DNA from: Sipunculus nudus | Lineage: Eukaryota > Annelida > Sipuncula > Golfingiida > Sipunculidae | Assembly (NCBI GenBank): GCA_026874595.1 | Contig: CM049317.1 | Span: 68,805,118 to 68,869,117, forward strand | Direction: 5' to 3' | DNA: 64,000 nt | Part shown: piece by piece, positions 23,304-34,200 of the stretch | Layout: the number at the start of each line of letters is the position of its first letter | How positions within the stretch are numbered: the stretch's first letter is position 1 | The notes under the pieces: generated by a model | Told to the model about the DNA's origin: nothing | What the model saw: only the letters and a program-made list of their open reading frames with translations | The model's database searches: none | Program-made: the position numbers and the translations under genes

Positions 23304-23841
23304 TAGACTGGTACCCTGCTCTATTATGGCACCGCTGCTCTTGGCCAATCATAGAGACAGGCGTACAACGCCATCTTTTGGACTCCCGGTAGACTGGTTC
23401 AAACTCTAGAATGTATTATATATGATAAAAATAAGCATTTCGTTTGCTCAGAGAAGTTACCAAAAGTTGGCTGTACATTAAGTGTGACATTAATGATTAG
23501 ATTAATAGATAATAATAATTAATCACTGCTACGTACAGTGGAATATCAAAGATTCAGTATACCGTATTTTCTATATATCCATCATTCAATTTTTGTGAAA
23601 CAACTCATTTTTCAATATTAAAAAAATAGAAATAACTAAAGAAAGTTATTTTATATGAAAAGTTTACGGATAATAAACCAGGATCGCGTGAACGTCCATG
23701 ACAACCGGTATGAGCGTGTCTACTGGGGTTGGAACCAGTCTACAGGTAAGTCAGGAGTTGCAACTGGGAGTTCTTAAGATGGCGTTGTACGCCTGTCTCT
23801 ATGCTTGGCTGAGGGCCATAATAGAGCAGGGTACCAGTCTA
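23304..23841. mobile_element. Non-autonomous Mutator-like element with 9-bp target duplication
   Basis: The ends are long inverted repeats of 100 bp or more (left 23304 to about 23403, right about 23715-23841) beginning tagactggtaccctgctcta. The 9-bp direct repeat ccgtcaatg flanks the element at 23295-23303 and 23842-23850. The matching place in gene B (about 42645-42670) has a single, uninterrupted copy of the target, so it is a natural empty site. Long TIRs with a 9-bp duplication are the hallmark of Mutator-like elements. No transposase inside. Confidence 0.8.
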
Positions 23842-24299
23842 CCGTCAATGGGGTACCTATGAGCAAGAATATTGTTATTTACGGTAACTCCCGGATTTGT
23901 TTTTCAGCGCCCTTTGTATTCAAACTGAACGATTAAGAAGTTTAAGAAATCTATCGTTTCAATTAAACGTGAAATTTAAATATATTTCAGCTCAACGTAG
24001 TGAAGCGTTGTGTGTTCCTGTTCGCGATCCACTAAAATGTATAAAAATATACAAAGGAATTAGCCAGTTTTAATACCCTACTCAAACGTTACGTGTTTCA
24101 CGAAATGAACACACGATGGCGCTTAAAAAGTAAATGCGGGAGTTACCGTAAATAACAATAACCTTGTTCATAGGTACCCCGTTATCAAATAATTTCCACG
24201 CGAGTATACGTGCAGTAACATACCATTTTATGTTTGTTTTAAACATACTTGCCTCGCCATCTACATGCCCTGTGTGCATCCTTACTATATGTAGCTTAC

Positions 24300-24437
24300 C
24301 TCTGTACTCGAAGTGAAAGTTGACCTTAGCGTTACATGAACACTCGCACTTGGTTTTGGCGTTGAGCGCTGGTGAAGAGGAAGTTGGGATACCTGCTCTG
24401 TCAGGTTCTTCACTGTTGTCTGGAGATCCTCTGCTCT
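24300..24437 (-). pseudogene. Gene A exon 2 (coiled coil), 43-bp deletion
   Basis: Splice sites are retained (acceptor tttaaacag, donor GTAAGC). The exon is 138 bp, against 181 bp in B and C. The missing 43 bp removes the segment after E-Q-V-S and shifts the Cys-cluster region out of frame. Confidence 0.88.
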
Positions 24438-25635
24438 CTGTTTAAAATAAAGTACCGGTGTTGTGTTTAATCTGTCAAAATAGACTTGATGCCCTCCCAA
24501 CTAAGTCATTTATATAGACAGGAAGCATTGTCCATTGAGTCAGTGAGATAAGTGTGTGCCCGATAAATCTAGTAGTAATTAAAGCAGCATGTACCTCGAG
24601 CCCCGCGTCTTTGGGTTCTCGACATTGAGCACCGGGATACCTTTCAAGAGTTGAATTTTGTACAAAGTATATTCCTTCATCAGATTTTCAAATTTGCACC
24701 TTTTATATCTAAAATGAAATATAAACGTTAAACTGTAGATTTGTTGATTTTAAATCTTAAGATTGTTATTAACATAAAAGACTCTCGTGTGTCAAATGTT
24801 TGGCGGTACAGCAAAATGAAATTTATTTTACTTTGTCTACAAATAATTAATATTTGCTTCGAGATATTTTTCCAGTTGAGGATTCTTATATAATTTTTGC
24901 TTCACGCCCCGCACTCCCTTAATCCGTCTCAGGATTAGCGCAAGATAAAACTTCTGGTGGTTATTAATGCCTTGCGTAAAATTTGGCATACTTCCAAATT
25001 GGAAAGTATGTTAAAAGTTCCAATTAATATTGAAACGGGTTGTTTTATTAATATAAAGGATCCACAAACAGGGCGCTTGAGAAAAACAAAACTTGCAATT
25101 TAAATAAAAGAGAAAATGGATATCGTTTTGTATGTGAATTTGACGCATACATGTTTGTAAACAGACGTAAATATTGCATGCAAACACTTTGATAAAATGC
25201 TTTATTTTGCTTGGCAAAATGCTCTTATTTTGCTTGTATAGATGACTCAATTAAGTTTTATATCTTCTGACACATGAATGTATACATATATTTGACATAT
25301 TGACAATCCACTTATAGACTATGTATAACCTATAGTGTCATTCCAATTGCACATTAAATATGCATGTATGGTGACACATAATCGCTTGATTGCTGGGTAC
25401 CAATTATCTCTTGTTTTATTGTCTTTTGATAATTTTTGTGCATATCACGATAATATACAAACTCTGTTTAATGAAATGTTCAGGACTTTTCGGGATTGGG
25501 CCAGTTAAGAATCTGTTAAATTTTGTTGTGGATCTGTCATACGATCCGGATTCAATAACTTCACCAGGCACATTCACAAGTGCACGAATGTACCTTGTAA
25601 TATGAACCTAGTAAGTGAATGCAAACACGGTTTTT

Positions 25636-26955
25636 AGCTCAGCTGACTGAAAGTCATCTGAGCTATAGCGATCACTCTTTGTCCGTCGTCCGTCTGTCCG
25701 TCCGTTAACCAGGCAAAAATCGTAACCGCTGGACCTAGAATCTTGTAACTTGGGATTCTGAGAGGTCGATGAAAAATCTCCTTGGAAACCAGAAATTAGG
25801 TCTCTGTTACCCATATCCTTTGAGCCATGGGGCCCCAAAGTACCCCCCCAGAATAGTCAAAAATTTCATACAAAAATTTCAATATCTCATTAACTACATC
25901 ACTGATGGTCATGATTTTTTTGGGATACATATTGATCATGAGATATTCCATCAGTTCCTTCAGACTGGTGGCGCCACCTGTATTTTTCGATTTTTTTACG
26001 AATTTTTTCTCCAATTTTGAGACCTTTAAAAATGTGCACAAATCGTAAAGACTGGACCTAGAATCTTCTTTCTTGACACACTGAGAGACCTATGAAAAGT
26101 CTCCATGGAAACCTGAAATAAGGTCTCTGTTACCCATATCCTGTGAGCTGTGGGGCTCCCAATTACCCCCCAGAATAATGGAAAATTTGATAAAAACAAA
26201 CTGCAACATCTCAATAACTACAACACTGATGGTCATGATTTTTGGCATATATATTGATCATGGAGTGTTTCATCAGTTTTTGCTGACTGGTGGCACCACC
26301 TGTGTTTGTTCGGGGTTTTTTACGAATTTTTCTCTATCTCTGAGACCTTTAAAAATGTGAACATCTGTTAACAGGGCACAAATCGTAAAGACTGGACCTA
26401 GAATCTTCATGCTTGACACACTGAGAGACATATGGAAAGTCTACATGGAAACTAGAAATTAGGCCTCTGTTACCCATATCTTTTGAGCTATGGGGCCTCA
26501 AAGTACCCCCCCCCCCCCAGAATAGTCAAAAATTTCATATAAAAACTTCAATATCTCATTAACTAGAACACTGGTGGTCATGATTTTGCGCATACATATT
26601 GATCATGAAATGTTTCATCAGTTTCTGCAGACTAGTGGTGCCACCTATATTTTATTCAAATTATCGATTTTTTTTCTCTTTTTTTTTAGGCCTTTAAGGA
26701 TGCTGTCATCTGTTATCGTGGCACAAATTGTAACAACTATGACATAGAATCTTCATTCTTGTCATGCAAGGAGGCCCATGAAAAGTGCCTATGGAAACCT
26801 GAAATTAGGTCTCTGTTACCCATATCCTTCAAGCTATAGGACTCCGAAGTATCCCTCAGAATAATGGAAAATGTTATACAAAAGCTGAAGTATCTGAACA
26901 ACTAATACAGAGATCAGCATGATTCTTTGCATGGATATTGGCCATTAAGTGTTTT
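25636..26955 (+). mobile_element. Hairpin-(GTCC)n element with about 320-bp modules
   Basis: The hairpin agctcagctgact / agtcatctgagct (25636-25664) is followed by (GTCC)n (25681-25710). Four tandem modules of about 320 bp come next. Each reads cgtaa..ctggacctagaatctt, then ggtctctgttacccatatcc, then a cgtcagttt-like tail. It lies in intron 1 of pseudogene A. No coding capacity. The many ORFs across it are module artefacts. Confidence 0.65.
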
Positions 26956-26959
26956 TATT

Positions 26960-27305
26960 AGCTCAGCTGACTGTAAGTCATCTGAGCTAAAGTGATCACT
27001 CTTTGTCCGTCGTCCGTCTGTCCGTCCGTCCGTCCGTCTGTCCGTTAACCTGGCACAAATCGTAACCGCTGAACCTAGAATCTTCATTCTTGACACACCG
27101 AGAGACATATGAAAAGTCTCCATAGAAACTAGAAATTAGGTCTCTGTTACCCATATCTTTTGAGCTATGGGGCCTCTAAGTACCCCCCAGAAAAGTAAAA
27201 AAATTCATATAAAAACTTCAATATCTCGTTAACTAGAACACTGGTGGTCATGATTTTTCGCATACATATTGATCATGAAATGTTTCATCAGTTTCTGCAG
27301 ACTAT
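26960..27305 (+). mobile_element. Second copy of the hairpin-(GTCC)n element, one module
   Basis: The same hairpin (26960-26988), GTCC run and first module as the element immediately to its left, then a stop in unrelated sequence. The tandem placement suggests a nested or duplicated insertion. Confidence 0.6.
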
Positions 27306-27701
27306 CACATGCATATAAACTGTTACTGAGAATTAATTTGAATACCAAAGTACCGCTTGTGCATAAAAGCGCCATGCATGTTGAGTTTATTCCGTGATAG
27401 GCATACAAAGTGTCCACATTGGACAATTATTTTGTAAATTATCATACGGTTAATTGGTTTAAAAGGTGCATATATATACATGATCTACAATAAGACACAA
27501 ACTACCGTTTTCTAAAAACAAGCGATATTCAAAGCGTCTAAATCGTTGAAAGCTTCATCACCAGATGGCGCTGCAGAGCGGGATTATCGTTTTTATAATA
27601 AAGGCATTTTATGAACTCACCTGAATTTTCAGTGTGTGTATATATGTGCGTGTGTGTGATATTGTATAGAAGTTTGTTGGTTATTACTGTTAGTCTGTAA
27701 G

Positions 27702-27702
<1 letters not shown>

Positions 27703-27780
<78 letters not shown>

Positions 27781-27905
27781 GAAATGCGAGAGAGAGAAAG
27801 AGAGAGAGAGCGTGAAATTGAGAGTGAAAGAGAGAAAGAGAGTGTGAAAGAAAGAGATAACGAGAGAGTATGAAGGGGAGATGAAGGGAGAGATTAAAGA
27901 GAGAG
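27703..27905. repeat. (TA)n then (GA)n-rich tract in intron 1
   Basis: A perfect (TA)n of about 75 bp is followed by a GA-rich tract. TA and/or GA tracts recur at the same place, 60-230 bp inside intron 1, in every family copy: 30.9 kb, 44.0-44.2 kb and 63.2 kb. Confidence 0.9.
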
Positions 27906-27970
27906 GGGAAAATGAATGAATACAAGAGACAATCAAAATCAAATAATTTGCAAAATCTTAATCACCTTAC

Positions 27971-28125
27971 CTTAAAATTAATTTTTCACAAGTCCGTTCA
28001 CTCTCCGGGTTCGGAACAACAAAATGGTACGAGAACTTCCAGTTTCCATTGATAGCTACCTCGCCATGCACATGGCACACGAAAACGACAAGTAAAACAC
28101 AGTGTCGCCTTTGGATTCCGAACAT
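27971..28125 (-). pseudogene. Gene A exon 1 (signal peptide), 1-bp deletion
   Basis: The ATG at 28123-28125 opens M-F-G-I-Q-R-R, a hydrophobic core and V-H-G-E-V-A-I-N-G-N. The exon is 155 bp, against 156 bp in B, because one base is missing in the last codons before the GTAAGG donor. The phase into exon 2 is therefore wrong. Confidence 0.85.
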
Positions 28126-28166
28126 TTTGTAGATTCTGCCGATTTAATGCACTGTGTTGACAAAAA

Positions 28167-28173
28167 CTTTATA
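28167..28173 (-). promoter_or_regulatory. Possible TATA box of gene A
   Basis: TATAAAG on the minus strand about 42 bp before the ATG. The upstream 250 bp are clearly similar to the upstream region of gene B: both contain ttcatgacat, then ctgtgaccggacatgcataa or a close variant. The promoter region was therefore duplicated with the gene. Confidence 0.35.
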
Positions 28174-28439
28174 TCAAACTAATTGTTTTAAAATCAACTT
28201 GCACTGCTTAAAATGAAGCAGTATGTCCTAATAATATATTACAAACAGGATGCTAACTCCCCGCGCACCACAGAGAGGACACTGTTACATGGAACCCGAA
28301 TGTTTTGCCGTACTGATTATTTATTATTCATGACATGCCCACGTGTGACCGGACATGCATAACAAGGTATTTTTTGTTTTGTTCGCAAGAAACCAGTGAT
28401 TGTTGTCACCTAGTGAGGTCACAGCCGAAGATTGCAGTA

Positions 28440-28793
28440 ATATAATGTATGTGTGAATCTATAGATATATGTATGGATATATGTGTATGTACATAATTTT
28501 GTACATACATGTATATATATAAATGCTGGCCCAACACACACACGCATATATATTATATATATATGTATATGTGTATATGTATATATATAATATATGAAAG
28601 CGGATGGTTTATCTGTGATTCTTGACATGTTCACATACGTACACACACATGCATATTATACATACACAAACATGTATATGTTGTTTATAGGTCTGTAATA
28701 TATATAATATATAAATATATATATATAAGAAAATATCTATACAAACATGTGAAACATCCCCATACATATATACCTAGAGACACGTAGGTATAT

Positions 28794-28870
<77 letters not shown>
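28440..28870. repeat. AT-rich microsatellite field
   Basis: Several (TA)n and (TATG)n tracts, the longest at about 28801-28870. No gene. Confidence 0.85.
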
Positions 28871-28874
<4 letters not shown>

Positions 28875-29109
28875 AAGTCAAACTGTAGAGGAGTTCAATA
28901 TTTATGTTTCTTTAAAATCAGGACATAAAATTTAAATCGTTTTGAACATGTTATGACAAAAGCGAAAAACGCATCAGAATATTATCTTTTAAATATAATG
29001 CTCGGGTTTAAATAACTGAAATGTTGAAGTCTCATGGTAAAGGCACCAGGGCCTGGCGCTCTGCGGCTGTTCTGTAACTGTTCATAAATATATATATAAA
29101 ATAATTTTA

Positions 29110-29342
29110 TAAATTATAAACTTTACATGGATTTATAACTAGTTATAATAACTAATACGAGGCACTCTTCATGGCTCGGATGTTTGCGCTCGGTAGTCGG
29201 TAAGGGTGGAGGAAACCGGAGGACCCAGAGAAAAACACCGGCCTCGGACGGACCACTAGAACCTCTCATAGCCACACCGGGGATCGAACCCGGGTCGCCA
29301 GCGGAGAAGGCTGAGCGTTTTACAATCAGCTATCCAGGCCCC
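29110..29342 (-). mobile_element. tRNA-derived SINE, second copy
   Basis: Same family as 8639-8870. On the minus strand it has a tRNA-like head with B box ggttcgatccc, then the conserved gggtcctccggtttcctcc block, then the tail atgtaaagtttataattt. The head extends about ten bases further than in the first copy. Confidence 0.78.
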
Positions 29343-29474
29343 TAACAACGAATTTGGAAGTAATAAACTTTGGATGACTTAATTCTTTTCGCTAATTAAT
29401 AAAAAAAAGTAATTTGAAATAATGAAAATAATTTACGAATATTGGAAAAATTAACAGTGGAAATGAGAGATATT

Positions 29475-29545
29475 GCAGCTGGGGGGGGGGGGGGGGGGGG
29501 CGCTCCCCTCTGGATGCGCCCCCCTCTGGATGCGCCACTGGTAAT
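29475..29545. repeat. Poly-G and duplicated cccctctggatgcgcc ends
   Basis: A run of about 20 G is followed by two adjacent copies of cccctctggatgcgcc. It looks like the end of a TIR element whose partner is not seen. Confidence 0.4.
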
Positions 29546-29734
29546 ATATAGCAAAGGGAACTTAAAGCACATATATATATAATAATATATATAAATACCT
29601 CAAAATAATTCTGCACAACATATTTATGTTTTAATTCCAGTTAGAAATATCGGTTGCACAAGATGAATAAATATCATATTTGCAGGATCACACATAAAGA
29701 ATATACACACAAAAAACTGACTGATGCATATTAC

Positions 29735-30110
29735 TGCAAGGAACAGGAATTATTTTGCATAAAAAATTAACTTGCTTGTGTAACTTGCGTGGCAAACAGA
29801 ACACCTTTGATATTTTTCAAGTTCTCAGGGCTGATTGTTGCCTATGAGGATTTGCCTATTGAATTACAGACCTGCTCAAATCAAATATGGCCACCAGGGG
29901 GCGATTGGAAATTTTCTGACGCGCACGTCATGACAACAGACCACAATCAGAGATTTTCTGTCGCACATATTTTCACAAGCAGAACACCTTGGATCTTAGT
30001 CCAGTTCACAGGGATGATTGTTGCGTATTATGACTCCATCGTTATCAAATTACAGACCCGTCCAAAATCAAAAGTATGGCCGCCAGAGTACAATCGGTGA
30101 TTTTGTATAG
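29735..30110 (+). repeat. Two tandem modules of about 200 bp
   Basis: Two diverged copies of a block, each with agaacacct, ggg(c/a)tgattgttgc and caaattacagacc(t/c), followed by atggcc(a/g)cca. The open frame through both copies reflects the repeat and not a recognised protein. Confidence 0.55.
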
Positions 30111-30586
30111 CACACATTATTTCAGAAATGTCTTCTTTAATGTGTTTTGAACCAGTAGGATGTTTGTTCCCTCGTGCATATTTATAAAAACCAGTTTCTG
30201 TTTGTCATAACTGCACAATAACAAAAGCTCCAAGATAGTTGTCCATATACAACAACTTATTTTTTATAAGAACTAGATGTTATTTGGGAGCGTACAGCCT
30301 CAGTTCCAACACTACTATATTCCTAAATACACTTAAAGATACCTTCATGGTGGCCGTGGCTGAAAGTTTTGGTTAAAGTTCACAGTTGTTGCCAAAATAA
30401 AACTGTTCTTGAGATAAAACGCTGGAGGCTTTCATAGCAGCTGCTAATACCGGTTTACGTTACTGAATATAGTACACAAATTATATTTTGATATATACTT
30501 GTTAGATTCACAATATAATTGGATTACTAGTGACATTTCATTTCTGTGTATTCATATTCCATCCCCTCCATCTCTTTCTCTCTCTG

Positions 30587-30650
<64 letters not shown>

Positions 30651-30897
30651 TATATATATGTGTGTGTGTGTGTATCCCTGCTTATAAGTATACTCCTTTC
30701 TACCTCTAACTACGTTCAGTATAATCTGGACTAGTGTCCGAAACTATAACGTATTTACACAAGATAAGAAAGGAGGTAAAGATCACTGTATCCCCATTGT
30801 TTATTTTGTCATATATACCTAAAGCAGAGATTCACAATGTGTATATTGTTGACCTCTGACAAAGACAAACGAAGCGCATACAAATCAAGGACTATTT

Positions 30898-30901
<4 letters not shown>

Positions 30902-30951
<50 letters not shown>

Positions 30952-30952
30952 T
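30902..30952. repeat. (GA)n microsatellite
   Basis: Perfect GA repeat with one interruption, about 100 bp inside the position expected for intron 1 of the orphan exon. A (TA)n/(TG)n tract lies at 30590-30672. Confidence 0.92.
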
Positions 30953-31052
30953 TGTCATAAAAAGCAAGAAATAGGGACATAAAACAATTTTACGTAAACC
31001 CCGTATTCATGTATTTGTTCATCTGAGGAATGAAAGCTCATAAACAACTTAC

Positions 31053-31216
31053 CTTAAAATTCATATTTTCACAAGTCAACACAGTCTCCGGATTCGGAAC
31101 GACAACATGGTACGAAAACTTCCCGTTTCCATTGATATCAACTTCATAATACATGTATGCATACGGTATACAAAAACGACAAGAAAAACACAGACTCGCC
31201 TTTAGATTCCGAACAT
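31053..31216 (-). pseudogene. Orphan fibrinogen-gene exon 1
   Basis: Clearly homologous to exon 1 of genes A, B and C: start codon with M-F-G-I at 31205-31216, the hydrophobic core, the ISMETG/NGNG region and a good GTAAGT donor. Codon 5 is TAA, and about 8 extra bases before the ATCAATGG block shift the frame. No exons 2-4 follow on the minus side before gene A exon 1. It is therefore the remnant of a fourth gene whose body is gone, or a lone duplicated exon. The 71-bp satellite begins about 40 bp upstream of its ATG. Confidence 0.85.
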
Positions 31217-31257
31217 TTTTTTTGTAGAAGTGGGAAGATTGGTAAAGACAAGGCAGT

Positions 31258-34200
31258 TTTGCCAGGCAGACTTCGCACTGATAACTAGCCAGTCTGTCTC
31301 ATATACAGGACCTTTTTTGATATGAGGTTATGCCAGGCAGACTTCGCACTGATAACTAGCCAGTCTGTCTCATGTACAGGACCTTTTTTTGATATGAGGT
31401 TATGCCAGGCAGACTTCGCACTGATAACTAGCCAGTCTTTCTCATGTACCGGACCTTTTTTGGTATGAGGTTATGCTAGGCAGACTTCGCACTGATAACT
31501 AGCCAGTCTGTCTCATGTACAGGACCTTTTTTGATATGAGGTTATGCTAGGCAGACTTCGCACTGATAACTAGCCAGTCTGTCTCATGTACAGGACCTTT
31601 TTTGGTATGAGGTTATGCTAGGCAGACTTCGCACTGATAACCAGCCAGTCTGTCTCATGTACAGGACCTTTTTTGATATGAGGTTATGCCAGGCAGACTT
31701 CGCACTGATAACTAGCCAGTCTTTCTCATGTACAGGACCTTTTTTGGTATGAGGTTATGCCAGGCAGACTTCGCACTGATAACTAGCCAGTCTTTCTCAT
31801 ATACAGGACCTTTTTTGGTATGAGGTTATGCCAGGCAGACTTCGCACTGATAACTAGCCAGTCTGTCTCATGTACAGGACCTTTTTTGATATGAGGTTAT
31901 GCCAGGCAGACTTCGCACTGATAACTAGCCAGTCTGTCTCATGTACAGGACCTTTTTTGGTATGAGGTTATGCCAGGCAGACTTCGCACTGATAACCAGC
32001 CAGTCTGTCTCATGTACAGGACCTTTTTTGGTATGAGGTTATGCCAGGCAGACTTCGCACTGATAACTAGCCAGTCTGTCTCATATACAGGACCTTTTTT
32101 GGTATGAGGTTATGCCAGGCAGACTTCGCACTGATAACTAGCCAGTCTGTCTCATGTACAGGACCTTTTTTGGTATGAGGTTATGCTAGGCAGACTTCGC
32201 ACTGATAACTAGCCAGTCTGTCTCATATACAGGCCCTTTTTTGGTATGAGGTTATGCAAGGCAGACTTCGCACTGATAACTAGCCAGTCTGTCTCATATA
32301 CAGGCCCTTTTTTGGTATGAGGTTATGCCAGGCAGACTTCGCACTGATAACTAGCCAGTCTGTCTCATGTACAGGCCCTTTTTTGATATGAGGTTATGCC
32401 AGGCAGACTTCGCACTGATAACTAGCCAGTCTGTCTCATGTACAGGACCTTTTTTGATATGAGGTTATGCCAGGCAGACTTCGCACTGATAACTAGCCAG
32501 TCTGTCTCATATACAGGACCTTTTTTGGTATGAGGTTATGCCAGGCAGACTTCGCACTGATAACTAGCCAGTCTGTCTCATATACAGGACCTTTTTTGGT
32601 ATGAGGTTATGCCAGGCAGACTTCGCACTGATAACTAGCCAGTCTGTCTCATGTACAGGACCTTTTTTGGTATGAGGTTATGCCAGGCAGACTTCGCACT
32701 GATAACTAGCCAGTCTGTCTCATATACAGGACCTTTTCTGGTATGAGGTTATGCCAGGCAGACTTCGCACTGATAACTAGCCAGTCTGTCTCATGTACAG
32801 GACCTTTTTTGGTATGAGGTTATGCCAGGCAGACTTCGCACTGATAACTAGCCAGTCTGTCTCATGTACAGGACCTTTTTTGGTATGAGGTTATGCTAGG
32901 CAGACTTCGCACTGATAACTAGCCAGTCTGTCTCATGTACAGGACCTTTTTTGGTATGAGGTTATGCTAGGCAGACTTCGCACTGATAACTAGCCAGTCT
33001 GTCTCATGTACAGGACCTTTTTTGGTATGAGGTTATGCCAGGCAGACTTCGCACTGATAACTAGCCAGTCTGTCTCATGTACAGGACCTTTTTTGGTATG
33101 AGGTTATGCTAGGCAGACTTCGCACTGATAACTAGCCAGTCTGTCTCATATACAGGACCTTTTTTGATATGAGGTTATGCCAGGCAGACTTCGCACTGAT
33201 AACTAGCCAGTCTGTCTCATGTACAGGACCTTTTTTGGTATGAGGTTATGCCAGGCAGACTTCGCACTGATAACTAGCCAGTCTGTCTCATGTACAGGAC
33301 CTTTTTTGATATGAGGTTATGCCAGGCAGACTTCGCACTGATAACTAGCCAGTCTGTCTCATAGACAGGACCTTTTTTGGTATGAGGTTATGCTAGGCAG
33401 ACTTCGCACTGATAACTAGCCAGTCTGTCTCATGTACAGGACCTTTTTTGATATGAGGTTATGCCAGGCAGACTTCGCACTGATAACTAGCCAGTCTGTC
33501 TCATATACAGGACCTTTTTTGGTATGAGGTTATGCCAGGCAGACTTCGCACTGATAACTAGCCAGTCTGTCTCATGTACAGGACCTTTTTTGATATGAGG
33601 TTATGCCAGGCAGACTTCTCACTGATAACTAGCCAGTCTGTCTCATGTACAGGACCTTTTTTGATATGAGGTTATGTCAGGCAGTGTTCTCACTGATAAC
33701 TAGCCAGTCTGTCTCATGTACAGGACCTTTTTTTGGTATGAGGTTATGCCAGGCAGTGTTCTCACTGATAACTAGCCAGTCTGTCACATGTACAGGGCCT
33801 TTTTTTTACATGAGGTTTTGCCAGGCAGTGTTCTCACTGATAACTAGCCAGTCTGTCACATGTACAGGGCCTTTTTTTTACATGAGGTTTTGCCAGGCAG
33901 TGTTCTCACTGATAACTAGCCAGTCTGTCTCATGTACAGGACCTTATTTGATATGAGGTTATGCCAGGCAGTGTTCGCACTGATAACTAGCCAGTCTGTC
34001 ACATGTACAGGACCTTTTTTGATATGAGGTTATGCCAGGCAGTGTTCGCACTGATAACTAGCCAGTCTGTCACATGTACAGGACCTTTTTTGATATGAGG
34101 TTATGCCAGGCAGTGTTCTCACTGACATAGCCAGTCTGTCACATGTACAGGGGCTTTTTTGATATGAGGTTATGCCAGGCAGTGTTCTCACTGATAACTA

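Larger units (their letters stand above)
18559..28125 (-). pseudogene. Fibrinogen-related secreted protein gene A, broken
   Basis: Four exons correspond one to one with intact gene B: exon 1 27971-28125, exon 2 24300-24437, exon 3 21833-21925, exon 4 18559-19145. All splice sites keep GT-AG. The reading frame does not survive. Exon 1 is one base short just before its donor. Exon 2 lacks 43 bp between the coiled coil and the Cys cluster. Exon 4 has a 1-bp insertion after the D-F-K block and a 1-bp deletion near the end. The last two indels cancel, and the tail then reads R-K-M-E-M-K-I-R-P-V-N-A before a stop. The ancestral product was a secreted lectin-like protein as described for gene B. Its introns hold a MULE-like MITE, two modular repeats and an expanded 61-bp repeat. 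Transcription is possible, but a full protein is not. Confidence 0.85.

Noticed and set aside
27538-27942. 134-residue minus-strand ORF (also 44049-44243, 62912-63154)
   Set aside because: Mostly TA/GA microsatellite translated as Tyr-Ile or Ser-Leu runs.
18559-28125. Gene A as a functional gene with frameshifts explained by alternative splicing
   Set aside because: Four separate indels relative to B, including a 43-bp deletion inside a coding exon, cannot be rescued by nearby splice sites.
29789-30100. 103-residue plus-strand ORF
   Set aside because: Covers two diverged non-coding modules; the internal similarity explains the open frame.
33645-33956. 103-residue repeat protein ORF
   Set aside because: It is a translation of satellite monomers; frame is kept only where monomer lengths happen to be compatible.
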